From Ctena decussata (taxonomy: Eukaryota > Mollusca > Bivalvia > Lucinida > Lucinidae), in contig OZ022508.1 in assembly GCA_963989385.1 (NCBI GenBank), positions 50,817,087 to 50,881,086 of the forward strand: 64,000 nucleotides of DNA, in the 5' to 3' direction. This document shows, one piece after another, positions 44,425 through 55,938 of the stretch. Within the stretch, counting starts at the first letter, position 1. Each line of letters starts with the position of its first letter. The notes beneath the pieces were generated by a model. That model made no database searches and was not told the DNA's origin. It saw only the letters and a program-made list of their open reading frames with translations. Made by a program: the position numbers and the translations under genes.

Positions 44425-44495
44425 TCAGCCCTCGACTCCCATATCAGCTTTCGGGCCTTCGGCCCTCGGGCTGATATGGGAGTCGAGGGTTGATA
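44425..44495. repeat. Long hairpin, 34-bp arms
   Basis: Arm 44425-44458 (starting ATCAGCCCTCGACTCCC) pairs with 44462-44495, ending GGGAGTCGAGGGTTGAT, around a TTC loop, with about four mismatches. The arm unit CCCTCGACTCCCATATCAG is also repeated directly at 44411-44429. Such cruciform-prone ends are typical of small TIR elements. Confidence 0.85.
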
Positions 44496-44887
44496 CGAAC
44501 AATCTATATATCAGATAAACTAGCTTTGGTAGTCAGTTTGGCTCTACAGGTTATAAATCAGAGGGAGTATCTAATAATTCTTGTCGGTTGAATTGTTTTT
44601 TGTTTTATTTTTTTATTCATCGAAATCATATATCTCCCCCCCCCCCCCAAGTAGCATAAGAGACAGAGCTATGAGGTACGCTTTCGGCTGTATGCGGTGA
44701 GAGCTGTTGCTCTACCGTGGTTTCCTTTCGTCTGAACTGACTTGTTGAGACAGTTCACAATATTGTTTTATGCCCATGAAACAAATTATCCTTATTTATC
44801 AATAGATCATAGAAAGAAAGAGGATAATAAGAAAATGTGTTGCGCATAAGATTTTGATTCTCACATGCAAGGTCAAGGCCATAATCA
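44496..44887. other. Unassigned sequence
   Basis: Nothing beyond a C run at 44636-44649 and a T-rich stretch. Confidence 0.4.
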
Positions 44888-45200
44888 GTGGTAAGACGTC
44901 AAATAGTGTCTCTGCGATAACTTAAAATCTGTAAGAGCGAATTTCATCAAACTTCACAGAAAGGTACACAATAATAAGAAGGTATGTCACATGTAATATT
45001 TATGTCCCCAGACTCATGGTCAAAGTTACAATCTGGGGTCAGAGGTCAGATCTTGTCTTGGCAATTACTCAGAAAAGTACCAACAGCAAACTTCATTAGA
45101 CTTCACAGAAAGACAAAGCCTAATGAGAAGGTATGCCATTCACAAGACATAGGTTCCAACACTCTTGACCAAGGTCAAAGTCAGAGATCAAGTATTTTTT
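44888..45200. repeat. Two diverged ~165-bp tandem units
   Basis: Each unit has 'caaacttca-(c/t)agacttcacagaaag', 'aagaaggtatg-ca' and 'ctcatggtcaaagt'/'cttgaccaaggtcaaagtcag'. It is followed by a short hairpin GCGGCC caaa GGCCGC at about 45207-45222. Confidence 0.6.
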
Positions 45201-45222
45201 GGCTTGCGGCCCAAAGGCCGCA

Positions 45223-45787
45223 TGCCTTTTCGATTGGAAAACTCGTTCCGGTTTGTCATATATATGAACGTTTCATCGCAACAACCAGAAAACTCGTCCG
45301 ATTGTGTCTATTTATATCCATATTCGGTTTACCGCATCTGCTAAAATAACATATGGAATTTCATTCTATTTTTGGTCGCATTGTCGCCAACAGTTGACAC
45401 TTGCCGTAACCACGACGCTTGGCACACAAGTATTAGCTTTTACAAAATGTTTGCTGTCCTTTTCATGCAGCGGCGTTGGGCGAAAAGAGGTCTTAAGGTA
45501 TTGTGTCGTGTTACTTCTTAGAGCAGCCACCACACTCGAGCTGATGCACTCACGCATACTGATCAGGGTTTTTCTTTTTCGGTTTACATATTCATATGAT
45601 CAGAAATATGTCATGCTATCTGAGGAAAGATTAATCAGACTGCCCTGGTTCGTGGGCCGATTCATGTATCTGTAAAACCTGTCAAAAGTTCAAATTTATT
45701 GTTTGAATTCAGCAAAACGGCGCTTCTAAAGACTTTTCCTCATCACTCCTCACATTTTACCAAGTAAAGTATCCCATCTATCTGTGT
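45223..45787. other. Unassigned sequence
   Basis: Overlapping open frames of about 120 codons (44984-45349, 45304-45675) have no recognisable domain and begin inside repeat DNA. No gene call is made. Confidence 0.35.
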
Positions 45788-47361
45788 GCAAGCGCGGAAA
45801 TATTTCATGATGGTCAAGTTTATATAAAAAAGCGAGTTTTAATTTTACAATGTAAATGGCCTTAGGCCCAGGTGGAGATATGACCTTTACCATGAATACT
45901 CACTAAAGCTTCATTTACCTAATTAGTTGTCTGCATCTACAAACTTCAGGTAGCAGACTGCATTGTTTCTAAAAACAAAAATCAACTTTTTTCACTTTTT
46001 CCTATAGAAAAACCTAAGTGACTCAAAAGATGACCTTGCCGTAAAACAGATCAAGGTCATCCCAGGGTCATCATTTATATAAATTTTGTTGAGCTTTTGA
46101 GTCCTTGATGCGACATGCTAAGTTTCAAGATCATAGGATTTGTGGTTCTGGGGGAGAATTGGTTGATTGGATGCTTAACGTCCACGGTAAACATCTAAGG
46201 TCATGTCGGGACGGTCAGTTAACTTAACCACACTATTCCTGGGCAGGCTTAGACCTCCTAAGCGGTTAACCAGTACTAAGTGCACATACTTTCGTCAGTA
46301 ACTGACAACTGCCCTTCTTGAATCAGCGGAAGGAGAAACGAAAGTATGCGGCCAGACCGGGTTTCGAACCCAGGACCTCTGACTTATGAGTCAGGTGCCC
46401 TACCGATTGCGCTACGCGGCCCGGCATTGTACTGGGGGAGAAGATTTTTGAAATTTTTTACCATAATAAATGTTTGCCATCTTGGTTATGTGACCTGTAT
46501 TTTTTTCTGGAAAAATTGGGTCCTGGAACGTTTTGGGGGAAAATATTCAAGCCCTCTGAAGACTAAAGGCTTATTTAGTTTCGTTGAATCATTGAAATTG
46601 ATTTCTCTGCTTCGCTGGAAAAAATGCTCTTTCTTACCTGGCGCATGTGTGTTAACCTTAGACATTTTTAATTTTTGTCTTTTCGAAAGTTCAGTTCAGT
46701 TTGAATTCTCCTAACGACGTTCCCCAAGTGGCTCAGCGGTACGTAACCATAGCCGCACACACTTGGCGCCGTGTGTCCGTCCAACTTTTCGAAAGACCAT
46801 GTGCGTTGAGTATTCTTCAATGGGCGAGTTCGATTGGCTACTCGTATTGACTCTCGTTCCGGAAGAAAATGGGTCGTTTCGAGCCATGGCCGTCGGGACT
46901 ATGACCACTTAGTTCTTCATCCGTTTAGACATATGAGCAAAAATACAAAAATAAATCGTTATTTATGGGGAATGACGTACGTTCATGGGTCGGATTTTTG
47001 CATTAGAACCTGCTAAATTTGGACTTGCTAAGCAGCGCGCCGATATAACGACGCAAAACCGAAACGACCGGATTAATTTAAAACGTGTATTCGAGTACAC
47101 AATAATTTCACTCGAACGCACCCATTGTTGACAAAAAAAAATCGACCAATAGTCGAAGTTTCTAGAAAAATACTTGGGATAATTTAAAATGAAAGACGAA
47201 TTTAATTCCCAAATTCTTTAAATCTACGTGACACTAAAACACACGCTAACCGAAATTATCAATGATAGCAATATGCGAAAGAACCAGTATAGAAATTACG
47301 CTTGAAAATGCCATAAGTTTTGCAGTTTATGCGTTACTTCGTTTATTTAGTATTATAGATG
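45788..47361 (+). repeat. 1.57-kb duplicated segment, copy B
   Basis: Counterpart of 41295-42853, differing by scattered substitutions and small indels. Unlike copy A, it lacks the sequence upstream of the GCAAGCGCGG hairpin half, so the boundary falls inside that hairpin. Confidence 0.85.
46159..46425 (-). mobile_element. tRNA-derived SINE in copy B
   Basis: Same 267-bp SINE at the same site as in copy A. The left TSD copy (46142-46158) is intact; the right one (46426-46442) has diverged to attgtactgggggagaa. The SINE was therefore present before the duplication. Confidence 0.85.
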
Positions 47362-48394
47362 CATGTGCAATCAGTGCACTGTTCAAAATCTTTCACCTGG
47401 CTAGCTGTGTGTAAATACTTGCTTAGAAGTCATCTCTATGGCTCCTAAAAATGAAAGCATGGAAAAGGCTAAATTTTGGACTTCCTGATTCGAATGCTAA
47501 GATTCTGCTATTGAAATATTTGAGGTGGTTTCTTAGCTCAAACTAGATGTTTGTGGAACCTGGACCTAAAACAGCTATTTAGAGGGCCTTGAATAAACGG
47601 CATACAGGCAATACAAGGTCTTGAGCAACAGCTTTCAAACTATAAGAACTTGTTGATTGGCTTTCACCAAGGCAGTTTAGGCTTTCCAGAAACTGATGCT
47701 AATTAATATATATCTTTGCATAGACATAATTGGATTCTGATAGCATCTTCGTCTTATTCATTTTAAGGTATAGCCTGTACATAAAATTTAACATACTTGG
47801 ATTTTCACTCTGACAAGTGATATATAAACACAGATACAAATTTGGTCTTACAACCGAATAAATGTTCCAAAATGACCACCTCAATAAATACTGGGACAGG
47901 AATGACTGAGCAAACCTTATAGACCAAGTTCAGACTGTTCAGGGAGTGCAGTAGTATTTCCCATTCTGCCAGCACTTTTGTGTCAAATTGATGATATTCA
48001 AATCAGTGAAAGCCGAATCATCTTAATTTCGGTTTTCAATCGCATCTGCTGCAGAGATAGCTTATGCCATTATTAAAGCTTTTATGTCAGTAAAAGCAGT
48101 CAGCTGCAGCAGAAAAGGTTTAAATCGTGCTGAAATGGGCAGCCAACCTTAGCAAAAAGTGGACTTGACGGTTACGCATCAGACCAGTTCTAAAATTTGT
48201 ATAAGAGCTATAGAATATAGTAAGATAACTTACTTGTTAGGTGTGGCGTTGATGGTGTTGTCAAAAGCATGCCCATCACTGTCGTTGAGTGCCATGTTTC
48301 ACTATTTGCTGGGACTTCTTTTCTTTGTATCGTTGTCCTTTTTCGTTCTGAATAAACAAAAAAAAATATTGTTTTCACTCCACATAATAGACCA
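47362..48394. other. Unassigned sequence
   Basis: About 1 kb without tandem structure, inverted repeats or a supportable frame; a candidate for ordinary intergenic or intronic DNA. Confidence 0.4.
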
Positions 48395-49745
48395 TGAAAT
48401 ATAAGTCACTGTGACCTCCTGTTAGTTTGAGGTCAAACATCCGGTTATCCATAACAATCATTGTGTTCGTACATTTATAAACGTAACTATACCATTTTAG
48501 TGAGATCGACGCGCGTTTCTTTTACCCCAAAAGTTTGAAACAGAAAAGGTGAAGGGCAGTGTCGGCAGACAACGAGCAGCGCTCTCCGAGGCACACTTAC
48601 AGACGCATTCCGCGAGACACAGTAACTGCAGGCACCTACATGTTAACTCGCGAGCGCAGGCGTCCTTAACCAAGCCACTTAGCCCTTGTGTCTCGAGAAA
48701 CGAGACAGAAAAGGGCATACATCTAAATGTCTTCAAGAAACAAGGCAAAACATAGGTCACTGTTCAACTTTGAGTCATAATGAGTCATTATCAGAAGCAA
48801 TCATGTTCGTACATCAAACAGTCTTCAGGATTTAAGGAAAAATCACTGGACCATGAAAAATAGGTCACTGTGACCTACGGTTAGATTGAGGTCAGACTTA
48901 TGGTCATGCTGAGTCATTATCACAACCAATCATGTTCGTCCATCAAGTAGTCTTCAAGATAAAAAGGCAAAATCACTGGACCATGGAATATAGGTCAGTG
49001 CCTCCTTCTGTTAGGTTGAGGTCAAGCGTTTGGTCATATCGAGTCATTTATCCCAAGCTATCATTTAGAAACATCAAGCGGTCTTAAGATATTAGGTAAA
49101 ACCATGAAACATAAGTCACTAAGTCACTGTGACTTAGTGTTAGTTTGAAATCAAACATCTGGTCAAACTGCGTCATTATCAGAAGAATCATGTTCGTGCA
49201 TCAAATAGTTTTCAAGTAACAAGGTTAAATCACTATACCATGAAATAAAGGTCGCTATGAACTACTGTTAATTTGAAGTCAAACATCCGGTCATACTGAG
49301 TCATTATCTTAAGTAATCATGTTCGTACATCAATTATTCCTCAATATATAAAGCAAAATCACATGAACTATAAGTAGCTGTGACCTATATTAGGTAAAAT
49401 CACTGTACCATGAAATATAAGTCACTTTGACCTACTGTTAGTTTGAGTTCAAACATCTGGACATACTGAGTCATTATTTGAAGCAAATTATGTTCGTGCA
49501 TCAAACAGTCTTAAAGAAATAAGGCAAAATCACCGGACGATGAAATATAGGTCACTGTGATCTACTGTTAGTTTGAAGTGACACATCCGGTTATACCGAG
49601 TCATTATCTCAAGCAGTCATGCTAGTCCATCAAATGGTCTTCAATATGTAAGGCAAAAGCACTAGACCATGCACTATAGGTCAATGTGACCTACTGTTGG
49701 TTAAGTTATATCTACAAAATATAAGGGAAATCACTGGACCATCAA
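48395..49745. repeat. Satellite with nuclear-receptor-type palindromes, ~125-bp unit
   Basis: About ten diverged units share ggaccatgaaatatagg, then the palindromic core, then ctactgttagtttgaggtca, then actgagtcattatc and atcatgttcgtacatcaaa. The core is a perfect inverted repeat with a 3-bp spacer, AGGTCAnnnTGACCT, at 48862-48876 and 49678-49692. One-mismatch versions are at 48403-48417, 49419-49433 and 49549-49563; a symmetric variant AAGTCACTGTGACTT is at 49121-49135. One unit (about 48500-48740) is displaced by an unrelated higher-GC insert. Confidence 0.85.
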
Positions 49746-49758
49746 TATAATACTGGTA

Positions 49759-51201
49759 GGTTCCCACTGCCCACAACTCATTTGTCCCGATCTGCAAAAT
49801 TCCCCGACCAAGTTCGACCAACTGCTTGATCAGGCTTGTATACGATTTTTTCCCGATCGATACTCGACTTTATACGACCCCCACACGACCTACTACGACT
49901 CCTCCACCGTTTAAACCAGATATCCACCCCGATCCTTACTCGATGATCCCGACCCCTGCACGATCCCAACACGATCTCTACTCGATGTCGACCCAACTAG
50001 ATCGACCTGGTCGTACAGGGGTCATAGGGAGGCATGAACTGGTCATGTACAGATGTTTTGGTTAGCATTCAGTTGATCTCAGAAGTTCTAGAGAATAGGT
50101 ATCAGCATCAGTATTATATAATAGAGGTAGATGAGTTATAGTTGTGGTCCAGGTATCAAGAGTCTCAGCATCAGTATTATATAATAGAGGTATATGAGTT
50201 ACAGTTGTGGTCCAGGTGTCAAGAGTCTCAGCATCAGTATTATATAATAGAGGTATATGAGTTACAGCTGTGGTCCAGGTATCAAGAGTCTCAGCATCAG
50301 TATTATATAATAGAGGTAGATGAGTTACAGTTGTGGTCCAGGTGTCAAGAGTCTCAGCATCAGTATTATATAATAGAGGTATATGAGTTACAGTTGTGGT
50401 CCAGGTATCAAGAGTCTCAGCATCAGTATTATATAATAGAGGTAGATGAGTTACAGCTGTGGTCCAGGTGTCAAGAGTCTCAGCATCAGTATTATATAAT
50501 AGAGGTAGATGAGTTACAGTTGTTGTCCAGGTGTCAATAGCCCCAGCGAGACAGAGTCAGGGCTGTGATTGAGCTCGAAGAGGAAGAAATGGTGTAGGTG
50601 ATGTTGACTGCTATGCTGGCTCCTCTTTCTTTCCCTTCTCACCTTCTGGAGGCTGGGTGGAAGTGATGAAGTTGTGGCTTCATCGTCAAAAATGTAGCAG
50701 CAGAATGGGCTTTTCCTGCCTCTTCGCGGAGTTCTAGTAGTTGTAGATGTGATCTTTTCGTTTTCCAAGAGAGGTTGCCAGATCTGCACGCCCTTTCTGA
50801 AGGATCGCGGTCGAGTGTAAGATCGAGTAGAAAACGAGTAGCAATCCGGAAGCGATCGAGAGCGGTCGAGTTGATCTGGACAACAGATTGGATATGGATC
50901 GTGTTGATTGGGAAGCGATCGGGTATTGGTGGATGAGCGGTCTAATTGATCAGGTACTGATCGGTAAAACATGTTTTATCCCGACCAAACTAGATCTCCA
51001 CACGATCGTTTCCCGATCTACCTGACTTCTACTAAACCAATACCCGGTCCCAGATGGCTATTCGAGCGCTTAGCTTCTCGATCTCATCTCGATTTTTTGG
51101 ACATGCTCAAACTTTTCGGCTAGAAAGCCGGAGCGATTGCGATCAGTTCCCCGATCGCTTGATCGAGCTTGACCGGGTTGATTTGATCGGCAGTGAGAAC
51201 C
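49759..51201. mobile_element. TA-flanked TIR element, 1.44 kb, with minisatellite core
   Basis: Left end GGTTCCCACTGCC (49759-49771) is the near reverse complement of the right end GGCAGTGAGAACC (51189-51201), one mismatch in 13. Both are bordered by TA, so a TA-duplicating DNA transposon is likely. The subterminal 250-400 bp on each side are crowded with CGATC motifs in inverted sense (ccgatc/acgatc on the left, gatcg on the right). The centre is a 63-bp minisatellite. The 152-codon minus frame at 50514-50972 is low-complexity (Ser, Arg, Pro) and has no transposase motif. Confidence 0.65.
50099..50541. repeat. 63-bp minisatellite, seven units
   Basis: Units containing tcagcatcagtattatataa and gttacagttgtggtccaggt repeat every 63 bp with very little divergence. 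Because 63 is a multiple of three, a plus frame stays open for 132 codons, giving 21-residue repeats (WSRCQESQHQYYIIEVYELQ). There is no sign of selection on protein: no upstream coding region and no proper end. I take it as non-coding. Confidence 0.9.
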
Positions 51202-53465
51202 TATTTTTAGCGACAATATGCATTAATGTCAAAAACATGCATTCTTCGTGCACCATGTTTGACAAGTAAGATTTTGCTTTCATCAGTATTTGGCTGCTCA
51301 GTTGGATTTTTCTTTTACATGTTGGCAAGACAGATATTGTGTCATTTGGATGTTACCGGTTTGCCACTCCACGCGGGTTATACAGAGTCTCGACTGATCG
51401 ACTATGAGGACGACAAGTATATTCTTTTCTTTTGCTTCTTTTGTTTAAGGATAGTTTTATGACCACCGAACAGGAAATGAAATTAGGTGGAGACCGTTTT
51501 GATTTTTTTATATATAGCCTGCAAAACTATGATTTTGAAGCTCCGAGAAGCTCTCGGGCTTAAGCGGAATTTATTTGCACCCCATCGCCCCACCCCTTAC
51601 TATATCCATGATTCCGTCTTTCCATCTTCCTGTCTTTCTGTCATCTCTTTTTTTCTTCTTTCTTTTTTGGTTATTGTTTGTTCAATTTCATGCAATGATA
51701 CTATATTCCATTGTAATTCAACAGTTAGACGTAAAGTGTATTCAGTAATCAATCTATCCATTGCCAATGTTTGAAGCGTCCAGAGTGAAAAAGAATGATA
51801 TATTTTCTTTTTCTTTTTGTTTTGTTATAGTTTTTCTTGTTTTCTTTTAATTTCTTTTTTTTGTTGACAAAATCATAGGTTTTCAATGAATTCTGAACGA
51901 TTTATCTGTTGTAAATAATTACAGATATGCAGTGACTATTTTGTATAATCAAGATTTCCTAGATTATCCAAAAGATTTGTTTGAAGAAAAGTAGTTAAGG
52001 GGCTCAGAAACTAATATATATTTGACATGTTTGTTTGTTTATCTCGAAACCGGGGCGTACAGTTACGAAACAGTAGTTCACACTGCTCTAGCACTATCCA
52101 GGTTTTCAAATCCCAACGCATAGGCAACGTAGAAAATTGCGGAAGCTAATGGCGGTGAATCAGTTCGTAAACTTTGTTTACTTCTACATGAACAGAAAGA
52201 AAACAACGCCTAACTGATAAAATGAGATGTTTTGTAAAATCAATTTGCTGTGCGAACAAATATGCTGAATACCTATAAAGAAAAAAATACTATTTTTCTG
52301 GGCGTAGAAGTTAAGAAAAATAGAAGTCATGTATAGTTTCTAAGCCATGTATAGTTCTATTATAGAGTTAGAAGTCATGTATAGTTCTATTATAGAGTTA
52401 GTCTAAATAGTAGTTAATGAGTCCTATTGAATTCAGAAATCGAGACGTTACGAGTTGTTACGTAAATATTGACCCAGATAATGTGGGACTTCTTTATGGT
52501 TCCCCTCTTCATTTAAAGGTAGGTAGACTTGGAACCAAGTGTTATTCGGGGCGGCTTACATCGCGGAATGATTGTTATACACAAGTAGTTAGGTATTTTG
52601 TCTATGTATATAAAATGTTTAAGGCCTGAGTATCTCCTTGTAATACATATATTCATATAAAAGACGATAACAGATATTTCTAGACTAATATGGACAGTGT
52701 AAGGAAAGTAAACGACGATTATTTGTTATTTGTTGAATTTAAGTGTATTCCGATTGGAAGAGTACTTCGGTCGAAGTTGAACACCAAGCTGATTTTCCTA
52801 GTGAACATCGTAACGAGGATTGAACAACAACGTTATCTCCATATCATATTATCTTTCAACTATTCCCCAAATCAAATAAAAACATTTAGTCTTTTGTCGG
52901 CAGATTATGTGAGAACGTCATCGAAACTAGTGACCTGTTTTTATAGGTGACCGTCAAAAAAATAGTTCCATCTTAACAACCGATCTTGATAACGCTAAAT
53001 TATTAATGATCAAAAATAATAATTCATTCCATGAAATTAATAAAAAGATGGATTTAATTGTTGAATTTTGAGCTCGCATTACAAAATTTAAGCTGTGACT
53101 TAGATATTCGTGACATCACCGTATCAAAACGAAAGGACGAATCTGAATACAAAATCTGATATAAGACTGTACACACGCGATTCTCTCTTGCTTTAACTAG
53201 CTGTTTAGTTCGTGACTTTATTGAAAATCAACTGATTCAAGCAGATTTCTCAACCTAAAAAAAAACGGAAACCCAAGGATTTGTCAATGTAAGCGGAAGT
53301 AAATGTCACCAATACTGCGGTTTGAGTGAGGTTCTCGAGGGTAATCCTGACAGTTACATTATTTTTCTTTATTATATAAAGGTATCATCTGGCCAAACTA
53401 GCTACACTATTGACTCATCCTGATGTTGAAAGAGTTGTTTTGCGGTATATTGGTGAGTTCAGAGA
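51202..53465. other. Unassigned AT-rich sequence
   Basis: About 2.2 kb with no supported gene. It contains a 24-bp direct repeat near 52366 and 52377-52400 (agaagtcatgtatagttcta). Open frames of 70 and 86 codons at 52417-52629 and 52690-52950 have no known motif. Confidence 0.4.
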
Positions 53466-54300
53466 CAGACTCACTTAACACCAGCATAATACCTATGAAC
53501 ACCGGTCTGATTCCTACCTGCTTAGAGATGCATCCTGCACTACCTAGAAACTTATCGATGAATACCGGTCTGCTCAGACACACTCACCGCACTACCTAGA
53601 AACATGTCAATGAACATCGGTCTGATTCCTTATCTTACCTGTTTTGACACACTCACTGCATTACCTAGAACTATTGGATAAACACTTGTTTAAAACCTAT
53701 CTTCTCAGACACACTGACCCAACTACTTAGAAACATATTAATGAACACCGGTCTAATAACTTCACCGCCCAACCTTAAAACATGTTGATTAACAGCGGTC
53801 TGTTTCCAACCTGCTAAGACAAATTCACCGCACTACCTAGAAACTTGTCGATGTACACATCGACATGTTTCTAGGTAGTGCAGTGAATTGTCTAAAGAGG
53901 TAAAATTCAGCACGTGTACATCGACATGTTTCTTGGTAGTGAAGTGATCATGTCTAAGCAAGTAGGAATCAGACCGGTGTTCATCAATATGTTTGTAGGT
54001 AGTGGGGTGATTGTGTTCGAGCAAGCTGCTATCAGACAAGTGTTCTTCGAAATGTTTCTAGGTAGTGAGGCTAGTGTATCTGAGCAAGTACGAATCAGAC
54101 ATATATTAATTATGAATTGACATGTTTAGAGGGAGTGCGGTGTAGTTGTTAGACTGATTTTCATCGATGTGTTTTCAGGTAGTGAGATGAATGTGTCTGA
54201 GTGGGTAGGTATCAGACAAATGTTCAACCAAATGGTTCTAGGTAGTGCATTGAATGTATTTTAGCAGGTAGAAATCAGACTGATGTTCACTGACATGTGT
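53466..54300. repeat. ~62-bp minisatellite inverted about its centre
   Basis: Left of 53855 units read cactacctagaaacatgtcg and continue with atgaacaccggtctgattcc; right of 53856 the same unit reads on the other strand. The centre is a 24-bp hairpin (53831-53854 and 53857-53880, one mismatch, 2-nt loop). Units nearest the centre are best conserved, those at the edges most diverged. All frames here are repeat peptides. Confidence 0.85.
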
Positions 54301-54960
54301 CTAGATATCACAAAATCGAACAAGTGATATCACAAAATATGTGCGATTGAGAGATATCACAAAATCCAATTAGGGATACCACAAAAAAGAATGTGATATC
54401 ACAAAATCGATTTTGTGATATCACGAGGTCACAGCTATTTTGTGATGTCACTAATTCGATTTTGTATATCACAAAATCTATTTAATGATGTCACTTATTC
54501 AATTTTGTGATATCACTTAATCGATTTTGTGATATCACAATATCTTATTGAGTTTGTGGTCAGTAGTTCGTTCCTAATTAGGATATCAAGAAATCGATAT
54601 TACAGAATCGATTTTGTGATTTCACTAAATCGATTTTGTTAAATATAACATAACACATCCTTTATTACACTCAGGTCAATCAATAATAGCACATAATAGT
54701 TAGTGATATCACAAAATAATATGTGATATCACATATTTGAAATATTGGTATCACAAAATGGACATTGTGATATCACAAATTCGATTTTGTTGAATGAATG
54801 AGTTAGATCACAAACTATCACAAATTCGATTTTGTTGAATGAATTAGTAAGATCACAAACTCGAATAAGTGATATCGCTTAATCGAATAAGTGTTATCAC
54901 AAAAAATCGAATTTGTGATATCAAAAAATCATATCCACTTTACTCTTTGATATATCAAAA
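54301..54960. repeat. Palindromic GTGATATCAC / AAATCGATTT array
   Basis: Dense irregular array of two palindromic words, GTGATATCAC and AAATCGATTT, joined in both orders. The longest perfect palindrome is 32 bp, at 54393-54424. Spacing is irregular, so this is word-level repetition rather than a fixed-length tandem repeat. Confidence 0.9.
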
Positions 54961-55009
54961 TCTGTTTAGTGATGTCTATAGAAAGCCATTTTACTAATTA
55001 TTTTGCATA

Positions 55010-55820
55010 GTAGCTATCTTATATAGTGTATAAGATATCTAATATGCGAATTAAGATATCTAATATAACATATAAGATATCTAATATAACATATAAGAGG
55101 ATATAAGATATATAATATAGGATATGAGTTATCTTATTTAATTTTTCGTATTAGATATCATATATAATATTTCTAATATCTAATGTAATATATTGGATAT
55201 CTTAAGTAGCATATAAGATATCTGATATAGTATATCAGATATGTGATATATTACATAAGATATATGATATGTATAATTTAATTCAATATTTCAAATCCTA
55301 TATAAGATATCTTATAACAAATACAAGAAATCGATTTACTAAACAAGATATCCTATATGTTATATAAGATATCTTATATGCCATATCACATATCTTATAT
55401 ATTGTGTTGTGTCTTATGGAAAATCAAATATGATGTCTTATATACCTATTGTAGATGTCTTATATAGTAAATGAGATATCGTATATGGCATATTAGATAT
55501 CTTCTATAGGATATAAGATATCTTATATGGGATATGAGATACTTAATTCAATTTTACATATAAGAAATCTTACATAATATATAAGATATCTGATATATTA
55601 TATAAGATATTTTATTTGCCATTTAAGATACATATTATATAAGATATCTGATGAAGTTTATAAGATATCTTTTATATTTTATTAATAAGATATCTCATAT
55701 CCTATATAAGATATTTTGTATTCTATATCAGTTATTTTATATCCTATATTAGATATCCTATGAAGGAAATAAGATATCTGTTATGTTATAATAGATATCT
55801 TATATATTATATAAGGAAGA
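55010..55820. repeat. Palindromic ATAAGATATCTTAT array
   Basis: At least a dozen exact AAGATATC words and many one-off variants within about 800 bp, mostly extending to ATATAAGATATCTTATAT. It follows the GTGATATCAC array and shares the GATATC centre. No coding content. Confidence 0.9.
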
Positions 55821-55938
55821 AGCCTCATCAGCGGTTGGCTGGTTGACTGCAATGAGAGTTAAGTTTCATTTCAACAATCATCGCGACATATACTTCTAAC
55901 CTGCATTAACAAGGGGGTAAAGCTTTAAGTATGTTTTC
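55821..55938. other. Spacer
   Basis: No feature seen. Confidence 0.4.

Noticed and set aside
48497..48760. Overlapping frames at 48497-48760 on both strands
   Set aside because: A short higher-GC insert in the satellite; open on both strands with no motif, so no gene call.
50142..50540. 132-codon frame with seven 21-residue repeats
   Set aside because: It is the translation of a 63-bp minisatellite; the frame stays open only because the period is a multiple of three. No upstream coding region, signal or conserved end.
50514..50972. 152-codon minus frame as a transposase
   Set aside because: Low-complexity Ser/Arg/Pro composition, CGATC words in the DNA, no catalytic motif.
54301..55820. 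CRISPR-like array
   Set aside because: Repeats are palindromic words of irregular spacing with no constant repeat-spacer alternation, and the DNA is eukaryotic.
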